DNA of 64,000 nucleotides from Fischerella sp. CENA71 (GTDB lineage Bacteria > Cyanobacteriota > Cyanobacteriia > Cyanobacteriales > Nostocaceae), in assembly GCA_024239075.1 (NCBI GenBank), contig JANBVI010000078.1:1-64000 (forward strand). The letters run 5' to 3'. Below are positions 37,034 to 46,540 of this stretch, one piece after another. Each line of letters opens with the position of its first letter. Position 1 is the stretch's first letter. A program made the translations under genes and the position numbers. The notes under the pieces were generated by a model, which saw nothing but the letters and a program-made list of their open reading frames with translations, did not search any database and had not been told where the DNA came from.

Positions 37034-40000
37034 ATGTCATCCCCACTTGAACGCCCACTCAAAATAGAAGTCAGGTTGCCATCTTACCATCCGCAGTTAT
37101 TACAGGGACTTGATACCTGGCTGCATTTGGGCTTGATATCTGATGCCCAAGTTAGGCAACTATGTCGAGAGTATCTTGTTTGCAACTTAGTATTAGAACC
37201 TCGGATTCAACTTGAACCAGAGAAAGCAACTGTTACATCTGAGTCCATACAACTATCTGTAAATGCGATCGCACCAGAACCAGCCAAACCGAATTTAGCA
37301 ACAGAAATTTTGCAGTCACTTTTATCAGAATTAAGTGTGCGTTGGCTGCTATTTTTGGGAGTATTTCTGGTAGTGCTGTCTTCAGGAGTCCTAGCAGCTA
37401 GTCAGTGGGAAAGATTTCCCGCAGCTGGACAGTATGGAGTTTTGTTTGCTTATACCCTGAGTTTTGGGGGAATGAGTTTTTGGACAGCCAAGCAAAGTAA
37501 CTTAAGACTAACAGCGCAGACATTGTTAATTGTCACGCTTTTGTTAGTACCGATAAATTTTTGGGCAATGGATCGCTTTGGGTTATGGCAAAATCCTGTA
37601 AATTGGATTGTAGTGGCGATCGCTGCTATTTGTCTAACTGCAATTACTATTTTAATTGGACAAAGTCGGTTATTTGCTGTCAATTTAGCCAATCAGAAAT
37701 TATTTCTAGTCAATATTCTCGGACTGAGTTATCTGCACTGGGGTTGGAATTTACCCGAATTTGCTCTAATAGCCCTTTATTTGGCAGTAGTAGGAACGAC
37801 TTTAATTACAGTCTATCAAACTCGTTCACTGTCACGACAAACAGATAGAGAAACTGGTAATGGTATTAGTTTATCTGCCTCTGTTGTAGTTTATGCTTTG
37901 CTAGTTTTATTAATTAGGGGAATTTTCATTCACCACCTAGATGTTACCCAGTTGGGATTAGCTGTTGGTATTTGCGGGTGGCTGGTGACTTGGTTAGCAT
38001 TATCAACAAATGTAGAGACGTACCATGGTACGTCTCTACAAGTACCTTGGCAACTACTAGGTGGTATCTTATTATTTCTCGGTTGGCTATTTTCAGTAGC
38101 ATATCATCCTGGACAAGCAATAGCAGTAAGTAGTTTGGCTTTGTGGTTTTTCGCCCGTCGTTTGCAACAATATAACCACCAGCGTGATTTTGTAGCTATT
38201 TTTTTAATAGGTTTAGAGACAATTTGGTTAGGTTGGCGATTAGTACCTGAAACTTTACAGGAAAGGGCGATCGCCACTGCAACTCAACTTACTAATTCTC
38301 AAGGTGAAGCTTGGGCTTTACTAAGTATCGCTTTGTTTCCTTACGTGATTTTGATGGTGGTGTTGACAGACAAACTGTACCGTATTCGCAGAAGAGAAAT
38401 AGCTAAGTTTGGTGAACAGTTAACATTTGGTTTTGGTTGTGCATTAACCGTAATTGCTTTAGTTAACCCAGCATTGCGATCGCTAAATTTACTTCTATCC
38501 ACAATTACTTTAGCAATTGTCACCCAACGCCGTACAGGAGAAGACACGGAGACGCGGAGAGTGCGAGAAGCGGAGAATGTCCCCACCTTAGTCATATATC
38601 TCACTCATATTACCGGAGTGTTGACGCTGTGTTCGCTCATTGATTGGGTATTCCCAAATCTGAATAATGAAATTTGGGCAACGATTTTGTTAATCATAAT
38701 GGTAGCCGAGTGGCTATTTAGTCTTGGTTATGGTTGGTGGCAACGTAGTGCTTGGTATATTGGTTTAGGACTAGCTGCAATTAGTTTTTACCTACTTTGG
38801 GTGAATGCTGAATCTGTCTGGATAAACTATGCTGTTAGTAATGCCAATTGGGGATTGATTTGGTTAATTACTCCCCTCACTCTCACAGGTGTGGCTAGTC
38901 GTAGCAGTGGAGAAAAGCGAGATTTCACCACTGTCTTGAGTGTCATCGGATTAGGAATTACCCAGTTACTAACTTTACCTGTACCTACAGCCAGATTAAT
39001 CAGTTTGGCTATAGCTGGGGCTTTAATGTTTGTCAATACTAGTTTCGTAAAACACAATAGATTTGCGGTAATTACAGTTGGTTTTGTTTTAAGTGCGATC
39101 GCCACCTTGCTGTGGGAAGTAGCAAAATTGTCAGCACAGGGCTGGTTTATAGTTGGGGCAATCACTATTCTGGGATTATGGCTAACTCGCACAACTCTGC
39201 AAAATAGAAGTCATGAATTAGCAAGCATATATATAGTTGCCACAGACAGGTGGGCGATCGCCTTAACTAGTGTAGAGTTATTAAGTTTGACGCTGCACTC
39301 TGTCTGGGTTTACCAGGATGTTGCAACTCCCGGATTTTTATATGTTGCTGCTAATGTCATGATTTTGGCAGCCATAATTTATCGTAGTTGGCGACAACCA
39401 ACAAACTTTGCTTTTTATGGCATCGGTTGGTGTTTAGAATTATTAATTGCTGAATTGCTCGCTTTTGGCGATCGCTCTATGATTCAAATTGCGATCGCTA
39501 ATATCGCCTTGGGTTTATTCTCTCAACTATTTGGCGAATGGTGGCAACGCCGACACAGTTTAGAAAGATTACCCAGCAGCTTTCATATTCTCCCATTAAT
39601 CTATGCAGGCTTCAGTTTACTGCTGCGCTTGGACACCTTCACAAACTGGACAGGTTTAGCATCTTTGGGTGTAGCTGTAATTGTAATTGGAGTCGGGCGA
39701 CGTCGGCAAGAATTTAAACCCCTAGTTTACTTGGGAATTCTAGGCATATCAGTTTCTGCTTATGAACTGTTGTTCTATCAAATGCTGCAAGCTTCAGGGG
39801 GTGCATGGGGCGATGGTTTAATTGCCATGTCAGCTTTAGGTACAACCATAATGTATACCTATCGTCTATTGTCCCCTTGGCTGGTCAACTATTTACGATT
39901 GACACCACAAGAATTAAAAATAATTGCTCATCTGCACTGGGCTTGGAGTAGTCTTTTATTAATAACTGCGATCGCTGAACCCATTCAAGTCAACCGCATC

Positions 40001-40978
40001 TTAGGTTTAGGAACAGGAATATTTTTGATTCGTTATGCGATTTTTCAAGGAAGATTTCCGCGACAGAGGGAAGACGCGGAGAGAGGAAGACGCGGTGACG
40101 CCGAGAATTCTTCTATCTCCGTGTCCCCGCGTCCCCGTGTCCCCGCGTCAATAGTGACACCTGATGAAATCTGGGTTTACCTTGGCTTATTAGAAGTAGC
40201 TGCGATGAGGGTCTTTTGGCGAGAAACAGCTGTGGGAGAATGGTTTGCTGGGCCCTTAGTACCTTGGAATGCTGCGATCGCCTGTATCGTTGCCTATTTC
40301 CTCTACATCTTACCTTGGGAAAACTGGGGTTGGTCAAAAAGACCTTGGCAAAGAGCCGCCTACATCATACCACTAATACTTTTATGGGAAACAAGGCAGA
40401 CAATTCATCCCATCGCTTTGCTCTTAACAGCTGGATTTTATGCTTTCCTCGGCATAATTAGCCATCAATTTCGTGTTACTTACATCAGTGTGGCATTGAT
40501 TGATTGGGCTATTTTCCGTTGGTTTGCTGCATTGGGCTTGAATGATAGTTTATGGTATGTCACAGTCATTGGTTTATCACTACTATATATTGCCCAATTC
40601 GACCCACAACTGAGACAACCAGACATGAAAACCAGTCGTCACTACTGGCGACTTTTGAGTAGCGGCTTAATTTGCGGATGGGCAATTTTATTTCATCAAG
40701 ATACAGCCCTCATACCAGGAATTTTCAGTCTCATCGCGATTTTTGCAGGTTTAGGTTTGCGAGTGCGGGCTTTTCTCTATATTGGTACAGCCACCTTTTT
40801 AATTACTGGTTTTTATCAACTAGTACTTTTTAGCTTGCGTTACTCATTTTTTAAATGGATTATTGGCTTAGTCGCAGGTATCATTTTAATTTCCATCGCC
40901 GCCAACTTTGAAACCCATCGCGCCCAATTAAATTCCCTACTTCGCAGTACTGGCGATAAATTTCAAGATTGGGAGTAG
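37034..40978 (+). CDS. Very large polytopic membrane protein with three in-frame repeat insertions
   Basis: This protein of about 1314 residues has perhaps 35 or more membrane segments arranged as repeated helical pairs. The cytosolic N-terminus (about 1-100) resembles the start of DUF2157-like membrane proteins. The frame opens at a TTG at 37022, but the ATG at 37034 is more likely. Three hydrophilic segments are encoded by repeats: NVETYHGTSLQ by a 30-bp REP at 38011, GEDTETRRVREAE by a G-rich unit at 38538, and a longer DAERGRRGDAENSSISVSPR segment by a hairpin element at 40062. All lie between membrane helices, where they should do least harm. The function is unknown. Confidence 0.72.
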   Translation: MSSPLERPLKIEVRLPSYHPQLLQGLDTWLHLGLISDAQVRQLCREYLVCNLVLEPRIQLEPEKATVTSESIQLSVNAIAPEPAKPNLATEILQSLLSELSVRWLLFLGVFLVVLSSGVLAASQWERFPAAGQYGVLFAYTLSFGGMSFWTAKQSNLRLTAQTLLIVTLLLVPINFWAMDRFGLWQNPVNWIVVAIAAICLTAITILIGQSRLFAVNLANQKLFLVNILGLSYLHWGWNLPEFALIALYLAVVGTTLITVYQTRSLSRQTDRETGNGISLSASVVVYALLVLLIRGIFIHHLDVTQLGLAVGICGWLVTWLALSTNVETYHGTSLQVPWQLLGGILLFLGWLFSVAYHPGQAIAVSSLALWFFARRLQQYNHQRDFVAIFLIGLETIWLGWRLVPETLQERAIATATQLTNSQGEAWALLSIALFPYVILMVVLTDKLYRIRRREIAKFGEQLTFGFGCALTVIALVNPALRSLNLLLSTITLAIVTQRRTGEDTETRRVREAENVPTLVIYLTHITGVLTLCSLIDWVFPNLNNEIWATILLIIMVAEWLFSLGYGWWQRSAWYIGLGLAAISFYLLWVNAESVWINYAVSNANWGLIWLITPLTLTGVASRSSGEKRDFTTVLSVIGLGITQLLTLPVPTARLISLAIAGALMFVNTSFVKHNRFAVITVGFVLSAIATLLWEVAKLSAQGWFIVGAITILGLWLTRTTLQNRSHELASIYIVATDRWAIALTSVELLSLTLHSVWVYQDVATPGFLYVAANVMILAAIIYRSWRQPTNFAFYGIGWCLELLIAELLAFGDRSMIQIAIANIALGLFSQLFGEWWQRRHSLERLPSSFHILPLIYAGFSLLLRLDTFTNWTGLASLGVAVIVIGVGRRRQEFKPLVYLGILGISVSAYELLFYQMLQASGGAWGDGLIAMSALGTTIMYTYRLLSPWLVNYLRLTPQELKIIAHLHWAWSSLLLITAIAEPIQVNRILGLGTGIFLIRYAIFQGRFPRQREDAERGRRGDAENSSISVSPRPRVPASIVTPDEIWVYLGLLEVAAMRVFWRETAVGEWFAGPLVPWNAAIACIVAYFLYILPWENWGWSKRPWQRAAYIIPLILLWETRQTIHPIALLLTAGFYAFLGIISHQFRVTYISVALIDWAIFRWFAALGLNDSLWYVTVIGLSLLYIAQFDPQLRQPDMKTSRHYWRLLSSGLICGWAILFHQDTALIPGIFSLIAIFAGLGLRVRAFLYIGTATFLITGFYQLVLFSLRYSFFKWIIGLVAGIILISIAANFETHRAQLNSLLRSTGDKFQDWE
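38011..38040. repeat. REP palindrome inserted in frame in the large membrane protein gene
   Basis: The left arm is TGTAGAGACGTACCA and the right arm its exact complement. It is 30 bp (10 codons), so the frame is kept; the encoded residues are NVETYHGTSLQ. The RAYT pseudogene reads NVETRHGAS in the same frame of the repeat. Confidence 0.9.
38538..38575 (+). repeat. Short G-rich element in the large membrane protein gene
   Basis: GACACGGAGACGCGGAGAG followed by GCGAGAAGCGGAG resembles the left arm of the G-rich hairpin elements, without a clear right arm. It lies in frame in a loop between membrane helices. Confidence 0.6.
40062..40149 (+). repeat. G-rich/C-rich hairpin element in the large membrane protein gene
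   Basis: GGGAAGACGCGGAGAGAGG and AAGACGCGGTGACG on the left face CTCCGTGTCCCCGCGTCC and CCGTGTCCCCGCGTC on the right. The insertion is in frame and free of stop codons. Its right arm closely matches that of the element in the LpxB-like gene. Confidence 0.85.
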
Positions 40979-41036
40979 CCAACAAAAAACGATTTATCAC
41001 AAACGCGATTCAATTTATAGAGAATATCATCTGCTA

Positions 41037-41124
41037 ATACCATTTCACGAATTCCTAGCGAAAAAACTCGGAAAAACTCTGCGCCCCTCTGCGCTGACTC
41101 CGCGTCCCTCTGCGTTTAAAAAAG
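41037..41124. repeat. ATACCATTTCAC end plus CTCTGCG heptamers
   Basis: ATACCATTTCAC (41037-41048) is the same 12-mer as the terminal repeat of the MITE-like element at 49924, but no matching right end is seen here. Tandem CTCTGCG/CTCCGCG units follow (41078-41118). It lies between the large membrane protein and the CocE gene. Confidence 0.6.
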
Positions 41125-41186
41125 CTACGAATTAATGCAATCTGCATCTATACTGTGGTTGAATTTACCATATCCCCATCATACTC

Positions 41187-42818
41187 ATGCTTAAAGTCCT
41201 TCCCAAACAAACCACATCCATGTATACCCGCGATGGAGTCCGTCTGGATGCTGACATTTATCGCCCGGATGCTGAAGGGACATTTCCTGTATTACTGATG
41301 CGCCAACCCTATGGTAGAGCGATCGCATCCACTGTTGTCTATGCTCATCCGACTTGGTACGCTGCTCAAGGTTACATTGTCGTGATTCAAGATGTCCGGG
41401 GACGTGGGACATCAGCAGGTGAATTCAAATTATTTGCTCACGAAATTGCTGATGGTGAAGATGCGGTAAATTGGGCTGCAAATTTACCTGGTAGTAATGG
41501 TGCAGTCGGGATGTATGGTTTCTCTTACCAAGGGATGACTCAACTATACGCTGCTGCTGCAAAACCAGCTGCCCTCAAAGCTATCTGTCCGGCAATGATA
41601 GGTTATGATTTATACACAGATTGGGCTTATGAAGGTGGTGCATTTTGTTTACACACAAATCTGGCTTGGGCAATCCAATTAGCAACAGAAACCGCCCGTT
41701 TGCGAGGAGATAAACAAGCTTACCAAACTTTATTGAGTGCATCTCGAAATTTACCTCTGTACGACCCACTTCCTACCCACCCAGAAGTTTTGAAAAATCT
41801 TGCCCCTGATTCTTTTTATCACGAGTGGGTAGAACATTCCCAACCTGACGCTTACTGGGAAAATCTTTCGCCCAAAACCCACCTAAAAAATGTTGATTTG
41901 CCCATGTTTCATATCGGCGGATGGTTCGACACGTATTTACGTGGCACTTTGAATTTATATAAAGAGATGGCAGCGCGGAGTCAGTACCGCCAACAGCTTT
42001 TAGTAGGACCGTGGACGCATTTGCCTTGGAGTCGCAAAGTTGGGGAAGTAGACTTTGGTATTAATGCTATTAGTCCTGTAGACAGAATGCAGATATGCTG
42101 GTTTGACCAGTTTCTTAAAGGTTTGGACACTGGTTTAAATGACCAGCTACCTGTGTGGATGTTTGAGATGGGCAGTAATACTTGGCAGGGTTTTCCCAGT
42201 CTTCCAGAATTTGATCATAAAACTTACTTTTTGTCAAGCTACGGAATTGCCAATATTCGGGAGGATGAAGGTATTCTCAGCACAACTTGTCCCGAATCTG
42301 GCGTAGATGACATTTTAGTTCATGACCCCTGGCGACCAGTCCCTACTTTGGGTGGTCATGCGGCTATACCTGCGGGTATTTTTGAGCGATCGCAGATTGA
42401 TTCTCGCTCAGATGTTTTAACTTACACCAGTGAACCACTTGATTTCGACTTGCATTTAGCAGGCGATGTGGTCGTGGCTATTTCCTGTAGTGCAGATAAA
42501 CCTAGCTTTGATTTATCTGCGGTACTATCAGAAATTTATCCAGATGGAAAAGTATATAACCTTACACAAGGTTATTTGCGTTGTCAAGATGGCATGAATC
42601 GCATCACCAGAAAAATTCAATTGCAAACTATCTGTGCGCGAATTACTAGAGGTAATGCCTTACGATTAAGCTTAAGTGCAGCTTGTTTTCCAGCCTATGC
42701 AATTAATCCCGGCAATAATTCGATCATGGGTATGGAAGCAGAAATTATTACCTTAACAATTAGTTCAGGCGGTGATTCCCTTTCCCAAGTATTATTACCT
42801 GTAGTCGCTGTATCTTAA
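41187..42818 (+). CDS. CocE/NonD family hydrolase (peptidase S15-like)
   Basis: This 543-residue alpha/beta hydrolase is of the X-Pro dipeptidyl-peptidase/cocaine esterase group. The N-terminal part carries DGVRLDADIYRP and the oxyanion-region QPYG; the nucleophile elbow GFSYQG puts Ser near residue 113, Asp near 248 (GGWFDTYLRG) and His near 277 (GPWTHLPW). The C-terminal jelly-roll domain (about 370-540) ends with LPVVAVS. It probably cleaves an ester or amide, such as an acylated amino acid. No signal peptide is visible, so it is cytosolic. It is monocistronic by spacing. Confidence 0.9.
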   Translation: MLKVLPKQTTSMYTRDGVRLDADIYRPDAEGTFPVLLMRQPYGRAIASTVVYAHPTWYAAQGYIVVIQDVRGRGTSAGEFKLFAHEIADGEDAVNWAANLPGSNGAVGMYGFSYQGMTQLYAAAAKPAALKAICPAMIGYDLYTDWAYEGGAFCLHTNLAWAIQLATETARLRGDKQAYQTLLSASRNLPLYDPLPTHPEVLKNLAPDSFYHEWVEHSQPDAYWENLSPKTHLKNVDLPMFHIGGWFDTYLRGTLNLYKEMAARSQYRQQLLVGPWTHLPWSRKVGEVDFGINAISPVDRMQICWFDQFLKGLDTGLNDQLPVWMFEMGSNTWQGFPSLPEFDHKTYFLSSYGIANIREDEGILSTTCPESGVDDILVHDPWRPVPTLGGHAAIPAGIFERSQIDSRSDVLTYTSEPLDFDLHLAGDVVVAISCSADKPSFDLSAVLSEIYPDGKVYNLTQGYLRCQDGMNRITRKIQLQTICARITRGNALRLSLSAACFPAYAINPGNNSIMGMEAEIITLTISSGGDSLSQVLLPVVAVS

Positions 42819-42934
42819 TTAATAATTATAACTATAGAACTCCTATCTGATTTTTGTTGGCGTAGCCTGCGCTCTGCGCTTAAAAACTCAGCATAGGTTT
42901 ATGTGGAGTGCAATCTAACAAAACCGAGGATGCA

Positions 42935-43519
42935 ATGAAATCTTCTTACCTAATATCACCTATTCAAAGAATGTCACGGTTTGGTTTAATAACGATCATT
43001 GCTAGTAGTAGCGTAATTCTAGCTATGGGGACAATTGTTGCACAGGCAAAACTAACAAACCAATCGAAAGTAGTCATCAATGGTATTGGAGACGTGCGAG
43101 TGGGAATGACTGTTAAGCAAGCTTCACAAGCCGCTAATACACGAATAACTTCCCTAAACGGTTCTACAATCAACAACAAAGGCTGCTTTTATGTCAAGCC
43201 AGAAGGTGAACCAAAAGGAGTTACATTTATGCTGACAGATGGGCGCATAGCCAGAGTAGATGTTTCTAAAAATAGTAACATCACTACAAACACAGGAGCC
43301 AAGATTGGGGACAGTGAATCTCGAATCAAGTCTTTGTATCCAGGACAAATAAAAGTAGAAGCACATAAATATATATCAGGTGGGCATTACCTGATATTTG
43401 TGCCTAAAAATAAAGCTGATAGTAACTATCGTCTCATATTCGAGACAGATGGCAAAAAAGTCACTGAAATTAGATCTGGTAAGCTTCCTGAAGTCGAATA
43501 TGTAGAACGGTGTGGTTGA
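42935..43519 (+). CDS. Exported protein of unknown function
   Basis: About 194 residues. The frame is open from a GTG at 42908, but GAGG lies a few bases before the ATG at 42935, which I choose. A signal or anchor segment covers about 13-38 (LITIIASSSVILAMGTIVAQ, cleaved near AQA). The mature part repeats a short module: GIGDVRVGMTVKQASQAANT and later GAKIGDSESRIKSLYPGQIK resemble the beta-helix-turn unit of small periplasmic SmpA/BamE-like or DUF-type folds. Two cysteines may pair. I do not recognise the family with confidence. Confidence 0.7.
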   Translation: MKSSYLISPIQRMSRFGLITIIASSSVILAMGTIVAQAKLTNQSKVVINGIGDVRVGMTVKQASQAANTRITSLNGSTINNKGCFYVKPEGEPKGVTFMLTDGRIARVDVSKNSNITTNTGAKIGDSESRIKSLYPGQIKVEAHKYISGGHYLIFVPKNKADSNYRLIFETDGKKVTEIRSGKLPEVEYVERCG

Positions 43520-43604
43520 TTCGTTAAACAAAACATACCTAATTGAGAAAGTCAGGATTCAAAATTATAGAACACTTCTGACTCCTGACTTCAATTCCCC
43601 AAAA

Positions 43605-43946
43605 TCAATCCTCATCCCGTCCATGTACTTGAGATGGTGGGGTGGTTGCCTCAACGGCAGTAAATGGTTCTAAAATCTTGTAAGTGTGAGATGCTCCTTT
43701 TGCCACTACCCAGGAACTTCCTGTTTCTAGCAAAACAGTTTGACCTTCGATATGTAATTCAGCACGACCTTTAATTACATAACCCACGGTTTCATACTCC
43801 CGTGTTGTAGGTGGTTTTGCTTCTCCAGGTTGTTCATTTTCCCAAAGACGCATGGAAATTGATTTACCAGATGCGAGGTATTTTTCACCATGTTCTCCTT
43901 TGGGAGAATAGGCAGAATCTACTTTTTGAACGCTTGTGTCAGGCAT
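43605..43946 (-). CDS. Small cupin-domain protein
   Basis: This 113-residue single cupin barrel has the C-terminal half strand pattern GSSWVVAKGASHTYKILEPF. The first box (GEAKPPTTREYETVGYVIKG) has few histidines, so a metal site is not certain. It is probably a cytosolic small-molecule-binding or stress-related protein. It lies 70 bases downstream of the zinc alcohol dehydrogenase gene in the same direction and may be co-transcribed with it. Confidence 0.85.
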   Translation of the reverse strand: MPDTSVQKVDSAYSPKGEHGEKYLASGKSISMRLWENEQPGEAKPPTTREYETVGYVIKGRAELHIEGQTVLLETGSSWVVAKGASHTYKILEPFTAVEATTPPSQVHGRDED

Positions 43947-44016
43947 ACTTTTATAGTTTTCTCCTTCTATTCTGTTTTTTTACTCCCTTGCTTTCTTGTC
44001 CTGTTGGAAGGTTGTC

Positions 44017-45186
44017 TCATGGTTTGAGGACTACTTTAATACAGTTGTCTTTTTTGTGCTTGAAAATCTCGTAGGCGTAGGGTGCTTTTTCTAAGGGTAG
44101 TTTGTGGGTAATTATGAATGATGGATCAATTTTGCCTTCTTGGATGAGTTCAAGTAAGGGCTGCAAGTATTTATGGACGTGCGTTTGTCCCATACGGAAG
44201 GTTAAGCCTTTGTTGAAAGCTGCACCCATCGGTATTTTGTCAAGAAAACCACCGTATACACCGGGAATCGAAACATTACCGCCTTTACGACAAGCAACTA
44301 AAACTTGTCTAAGTGCAGTTGGTCTGTCTGTTTCGAGGCGTACTGCTTGCTTGACTTTATCGTATACACCCATCGCATCCATACTATGAGCTTCCATCCC
44401 TACTGCATCGATGACTGCATCAGGACCACGACCACCAGTCATTTCTTTGAGGACTTCACCTGGGTCTGCATCTTCGTAATTAATAGTTTCCGCACCACCG
44501 TAACTTTCAGCTAAACGTAAACGTTCGGGAATACGGTCTATGGCGATGACACGTTCTGCTCCCAAAATAAAAGCACTCTTAATGGCAAACTGTCCGACAG
44601 GCCCGCAACCCCAAACTGCAACGATATCTCCTGGTTGGATACGACAGTTTTCTGCTGCCATATAACCTGTGGGAAAAATATCAGTCAAAAATAATACCTG
44701 ATCATCTGTTAAGCCAGCGGGAATTTTGAACAAACCCACATCCGCAAACGGTACACGGGCATATTCAGCCTGGCCACCTGCATAACCACCGAGCATGTGA
44801 GAGTAGCCAAATAGACCAGCAGGCGAGTGACCCATTAGCTTTTCTGCAATCCAAGCATTGGGGTTGGAGTTGTCGCATAACGACCATAAATCCCGATTGC
44901 AGAAAAAGCAGTTACCGCAGGAAATAGTAAAGGGAACAACAACGCGATCGCCTGCTTTAATATTCTTTACTCCACTGCCAACTTCAACGACTTCCCCCAT
45001 AAATTCATGGCCCAGAATATCCCCTTTTTCCATTGTGGGGATGAAACCGTCGTAAAGATGGAGGTCAGAACCACAAATTGCCGTTGAGGTAATTTTGACA
45101 ATAGCATCACGAGGATTAAGAATTTTTGGATCTGGCACTGTATCGACTCGGACATCATTAGCACCATGCCAGCAAACTGCTTTCAT
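44017..45186 (-). CDS. Zinc-dependent alcohol dehydrogenase (formaldehyde dehydrogenase-like)
   Basis: This 389-residue medium-chain dehydrogenase has the catalytic zinc ligands Cys in [13 protein letters not shown] and His/Glu in [12 protein letters not shown], the structural zinc site [15 protein letters not shown], and a Rossmann motif ([17 protein letters not shown], then [15 protein letters not shown]). It resembles the glutathione-independent formaldehyde/glycol dehydrogenase branch that is common in stress regions; the substrate is not certain. It has a clear start, [15 protein letters not shown]. The upstream gap has a repeat-like inverted pair (TTAGTTATTAGCCATTTGTA against TACAAATGACTAATTAC). 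Confidence 0.93.
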   Translation of the reverse strand: MKAVCWHGANDVRVDTVPDPKILNPRDAIVKITSTAICGSDLHLYDGFIPTMEKGDILGHEFMGEVVEVGSGVKNIKAGDRVVVPFTISCGNCFFCNRDLWSLCDNSNPNAWIAEKLMGHSPAGLFGYSHMLGGYAGGQAEYARVPFADVGLFKIPAGLTDDQVLFLTDIFPTGYMAAENCRIQPGDIVAVWGCGPVGQFAIKSAFILGAERVIAIDRIPERLRLAESYGGAETINYEDADPGEVLKEMTGGRGPDAVIDAVGMEAHSMDAMGVYDKVKQAVRLETDRPTALRQVLVACRKGGNVSIPGVYGGFLDKIPMGAAFNKGLTFRMGQTHVHKYLQPLLELIQEGKIDPSFIITHKLPLEKAPYAYEIFKHKKDNCIKVVLKP

Positions 45187-45285
45187 TATTATAAATCCTT
45201 AGTTATTGGTCATTAGTTATTAGCCATTTGTACAGACACAACAGATACAAATGACTAATTACAAAGAACAAATTATTTTGTGAAA

Positions 45286-45696
45286 TTATCTAGCTTGATA
45301 GTAGCCTTCTCTACTTTTAGTAATTGGTTCAACTAAATTTTCTGTTTTCTCTTTAGTTGATTTCAAGAAATCTTTTGTGCTTTGGGGTACTTGCTCATCA
45401 AGATTGAGTTTTTCGCGAATATTATCAGCAGTATTTTTTAAATTATTTTTAGCATTATCTACTGTTGATTTTTCGTTATTTATCAGGTTTCTATTTTGGT
45501 CGAAGTCTCGGTTGACAACATTTTCATCCGGTGTACCTTTGTAATAATAACCGTATGGGGATTTCACTGTGTCATCAGCTTGGGCTGGCAGTACGTTACT
45601 GAAAGCCTGCATAACAAAAATTGTCAATCCTGCTAAAACAACTGTCATAATTTGACGCAGACGCAAATTTTTAACCAAAGAAATTACTCTATTCAT
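45286..45696 (-). CDS. Small exported stress-type protein
   Basis: This 136-residue protein has a signal peptide (about 1-41, ending LPAQADD) and a hydrophilic, mostly helical mature part rich in Asn, Lys, Glu and Asp (VDNAKNNLKNTADNIREKLN and following), reminiscent of cyanobacterial low-temperature- or desiccation-induced proteins. I do not assign a family. It lies between the SRPBCC and alcohol dehydrogenase genes, all on the same strand, so a common stress operon is plausible. Confidence 0.72.
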   Translation of the reverse strand: MNRVISLVKNLRLRQIMTVVLAGLTIFVMQAFSNVLPAQADDTVKSPYGYYYKGTPDENVVNRDFDQNRNLINNEKSTVDNAKNNLKNTADNIREKLNLDEQVPQSTKDFLKSTKEKTENLVEPITKSREGYYQAR

Positions 45697-45736
45697 AAAA
45701 TCCTCCTAATAACTACTAATTACTATCTACTAACCA

Positions 45737-46435
45737 CTAACCATTGCCTTTTGGTTGACCTTCTGTCGTGGCAATTTCGCCTGCTTCCATCAGCATTTTG
45801 AAACGGCGTAGTTCATCGCCAATTTGCTGTTGTGGTTCTTCACCAAAAAGTTTGGCGATCGCTACTCCCAATGCTCCTCCAGGTGGGTTATATTCCATCA
45901 CAACTTTGACTTCTGTACCCCGATCACCAGGTGCTTTCTGGAAACGGACGAAACCAGAGTTCTCAACATCTGCGCCAGAAGCAGATGCCCAAGAAATAAA
46001 TTCGTTTTCCCGATCTTCTAAGATATATGCATCCCATTCCACGCTTTGACCTAGAGGTGCATTGGCAATCCAATGTGACTTTTTGTCGTCATACACCTTC
46101 ACAAATTTCAGATGTTTCATAAACCTGGGCAGATTCTCAAAGTTATGCCAAAAGCGGTAAAGTTCATCTGCTGATTTATTAATAGTTACCGTCTTTTCTA
46201 CTTTGATAGCTTGATTCATGCCTATTGCTTCCTGCGCCTGTTGAATCGTGCTTTGTTTGGTTGCACCTTGAAAAATCAAACCTCCACCTGCTAACGCCAT
46301 CAAAACGCCTCGCAAAGAGCGTTGTCTCAAACCCATGAAAACCATCGCACTACCGCCAATCAAAGAAGCCCAACGTTCGGCTTCGCTGGCTTCAGTCTGG
46401 TTGCTACTCAGTTGCTCTGGTGATGTTGATGTCAT
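45737..46435 (-). CDS. SRPBCC (cyclase/dehydrase) family protein with membrane segments
   Basis: About 232 residues. Residues about 20-60 hold two short hydrophobic segments (GGSAMVFMGLRQRSLRGVLM, then ALAGGGLIFQGA). The START/Bet v1-like SRPBCC domain follows at about 80-215 (VEKTVTINKSADELYRFWHN, PRFMKHLKFVKVY, GTEVKVVMEYNPPGG). The frame is open from 46534, but GGAAAAAGGAAA directly precedes the ATG at 46435, so I choose that start. Such proteins bind lipids or polyketide-like molecules. It probably belongs to the same stress operon as its neighbours. Confidence 0.87.
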   Translation of the reverse strand: MTSTSPEQLSSNQTEASEAERWASLIGGSAMVFMGLRQRSLRGVLMALAGGGLIFQGATKQSTIQQAQEAIGMNQAIKVEKTVTINKSADELYRFWHNFENLPRFMKHLKFVKVYDDKKSHWIANAPLGQSVEWDAYILEDRENEFISWASASGADVENSGFVRFQKAPGDRGTEVKVVMEYNPPGGALGVAIAKLFGEEPQQQIGDELRRFKMLMEAGEIATTEGQPKGNG

Positions 46436-46540
46436 TTTCCTTTTTCCTTCCCTGCAAATTAACGAACCATGACGGCGCAAAGACAGCTGTGTTACCGTTG
46501 CTTTCCCTCCCCGCGCCTGTTTGGTTCGTTCCAAAAAGAC

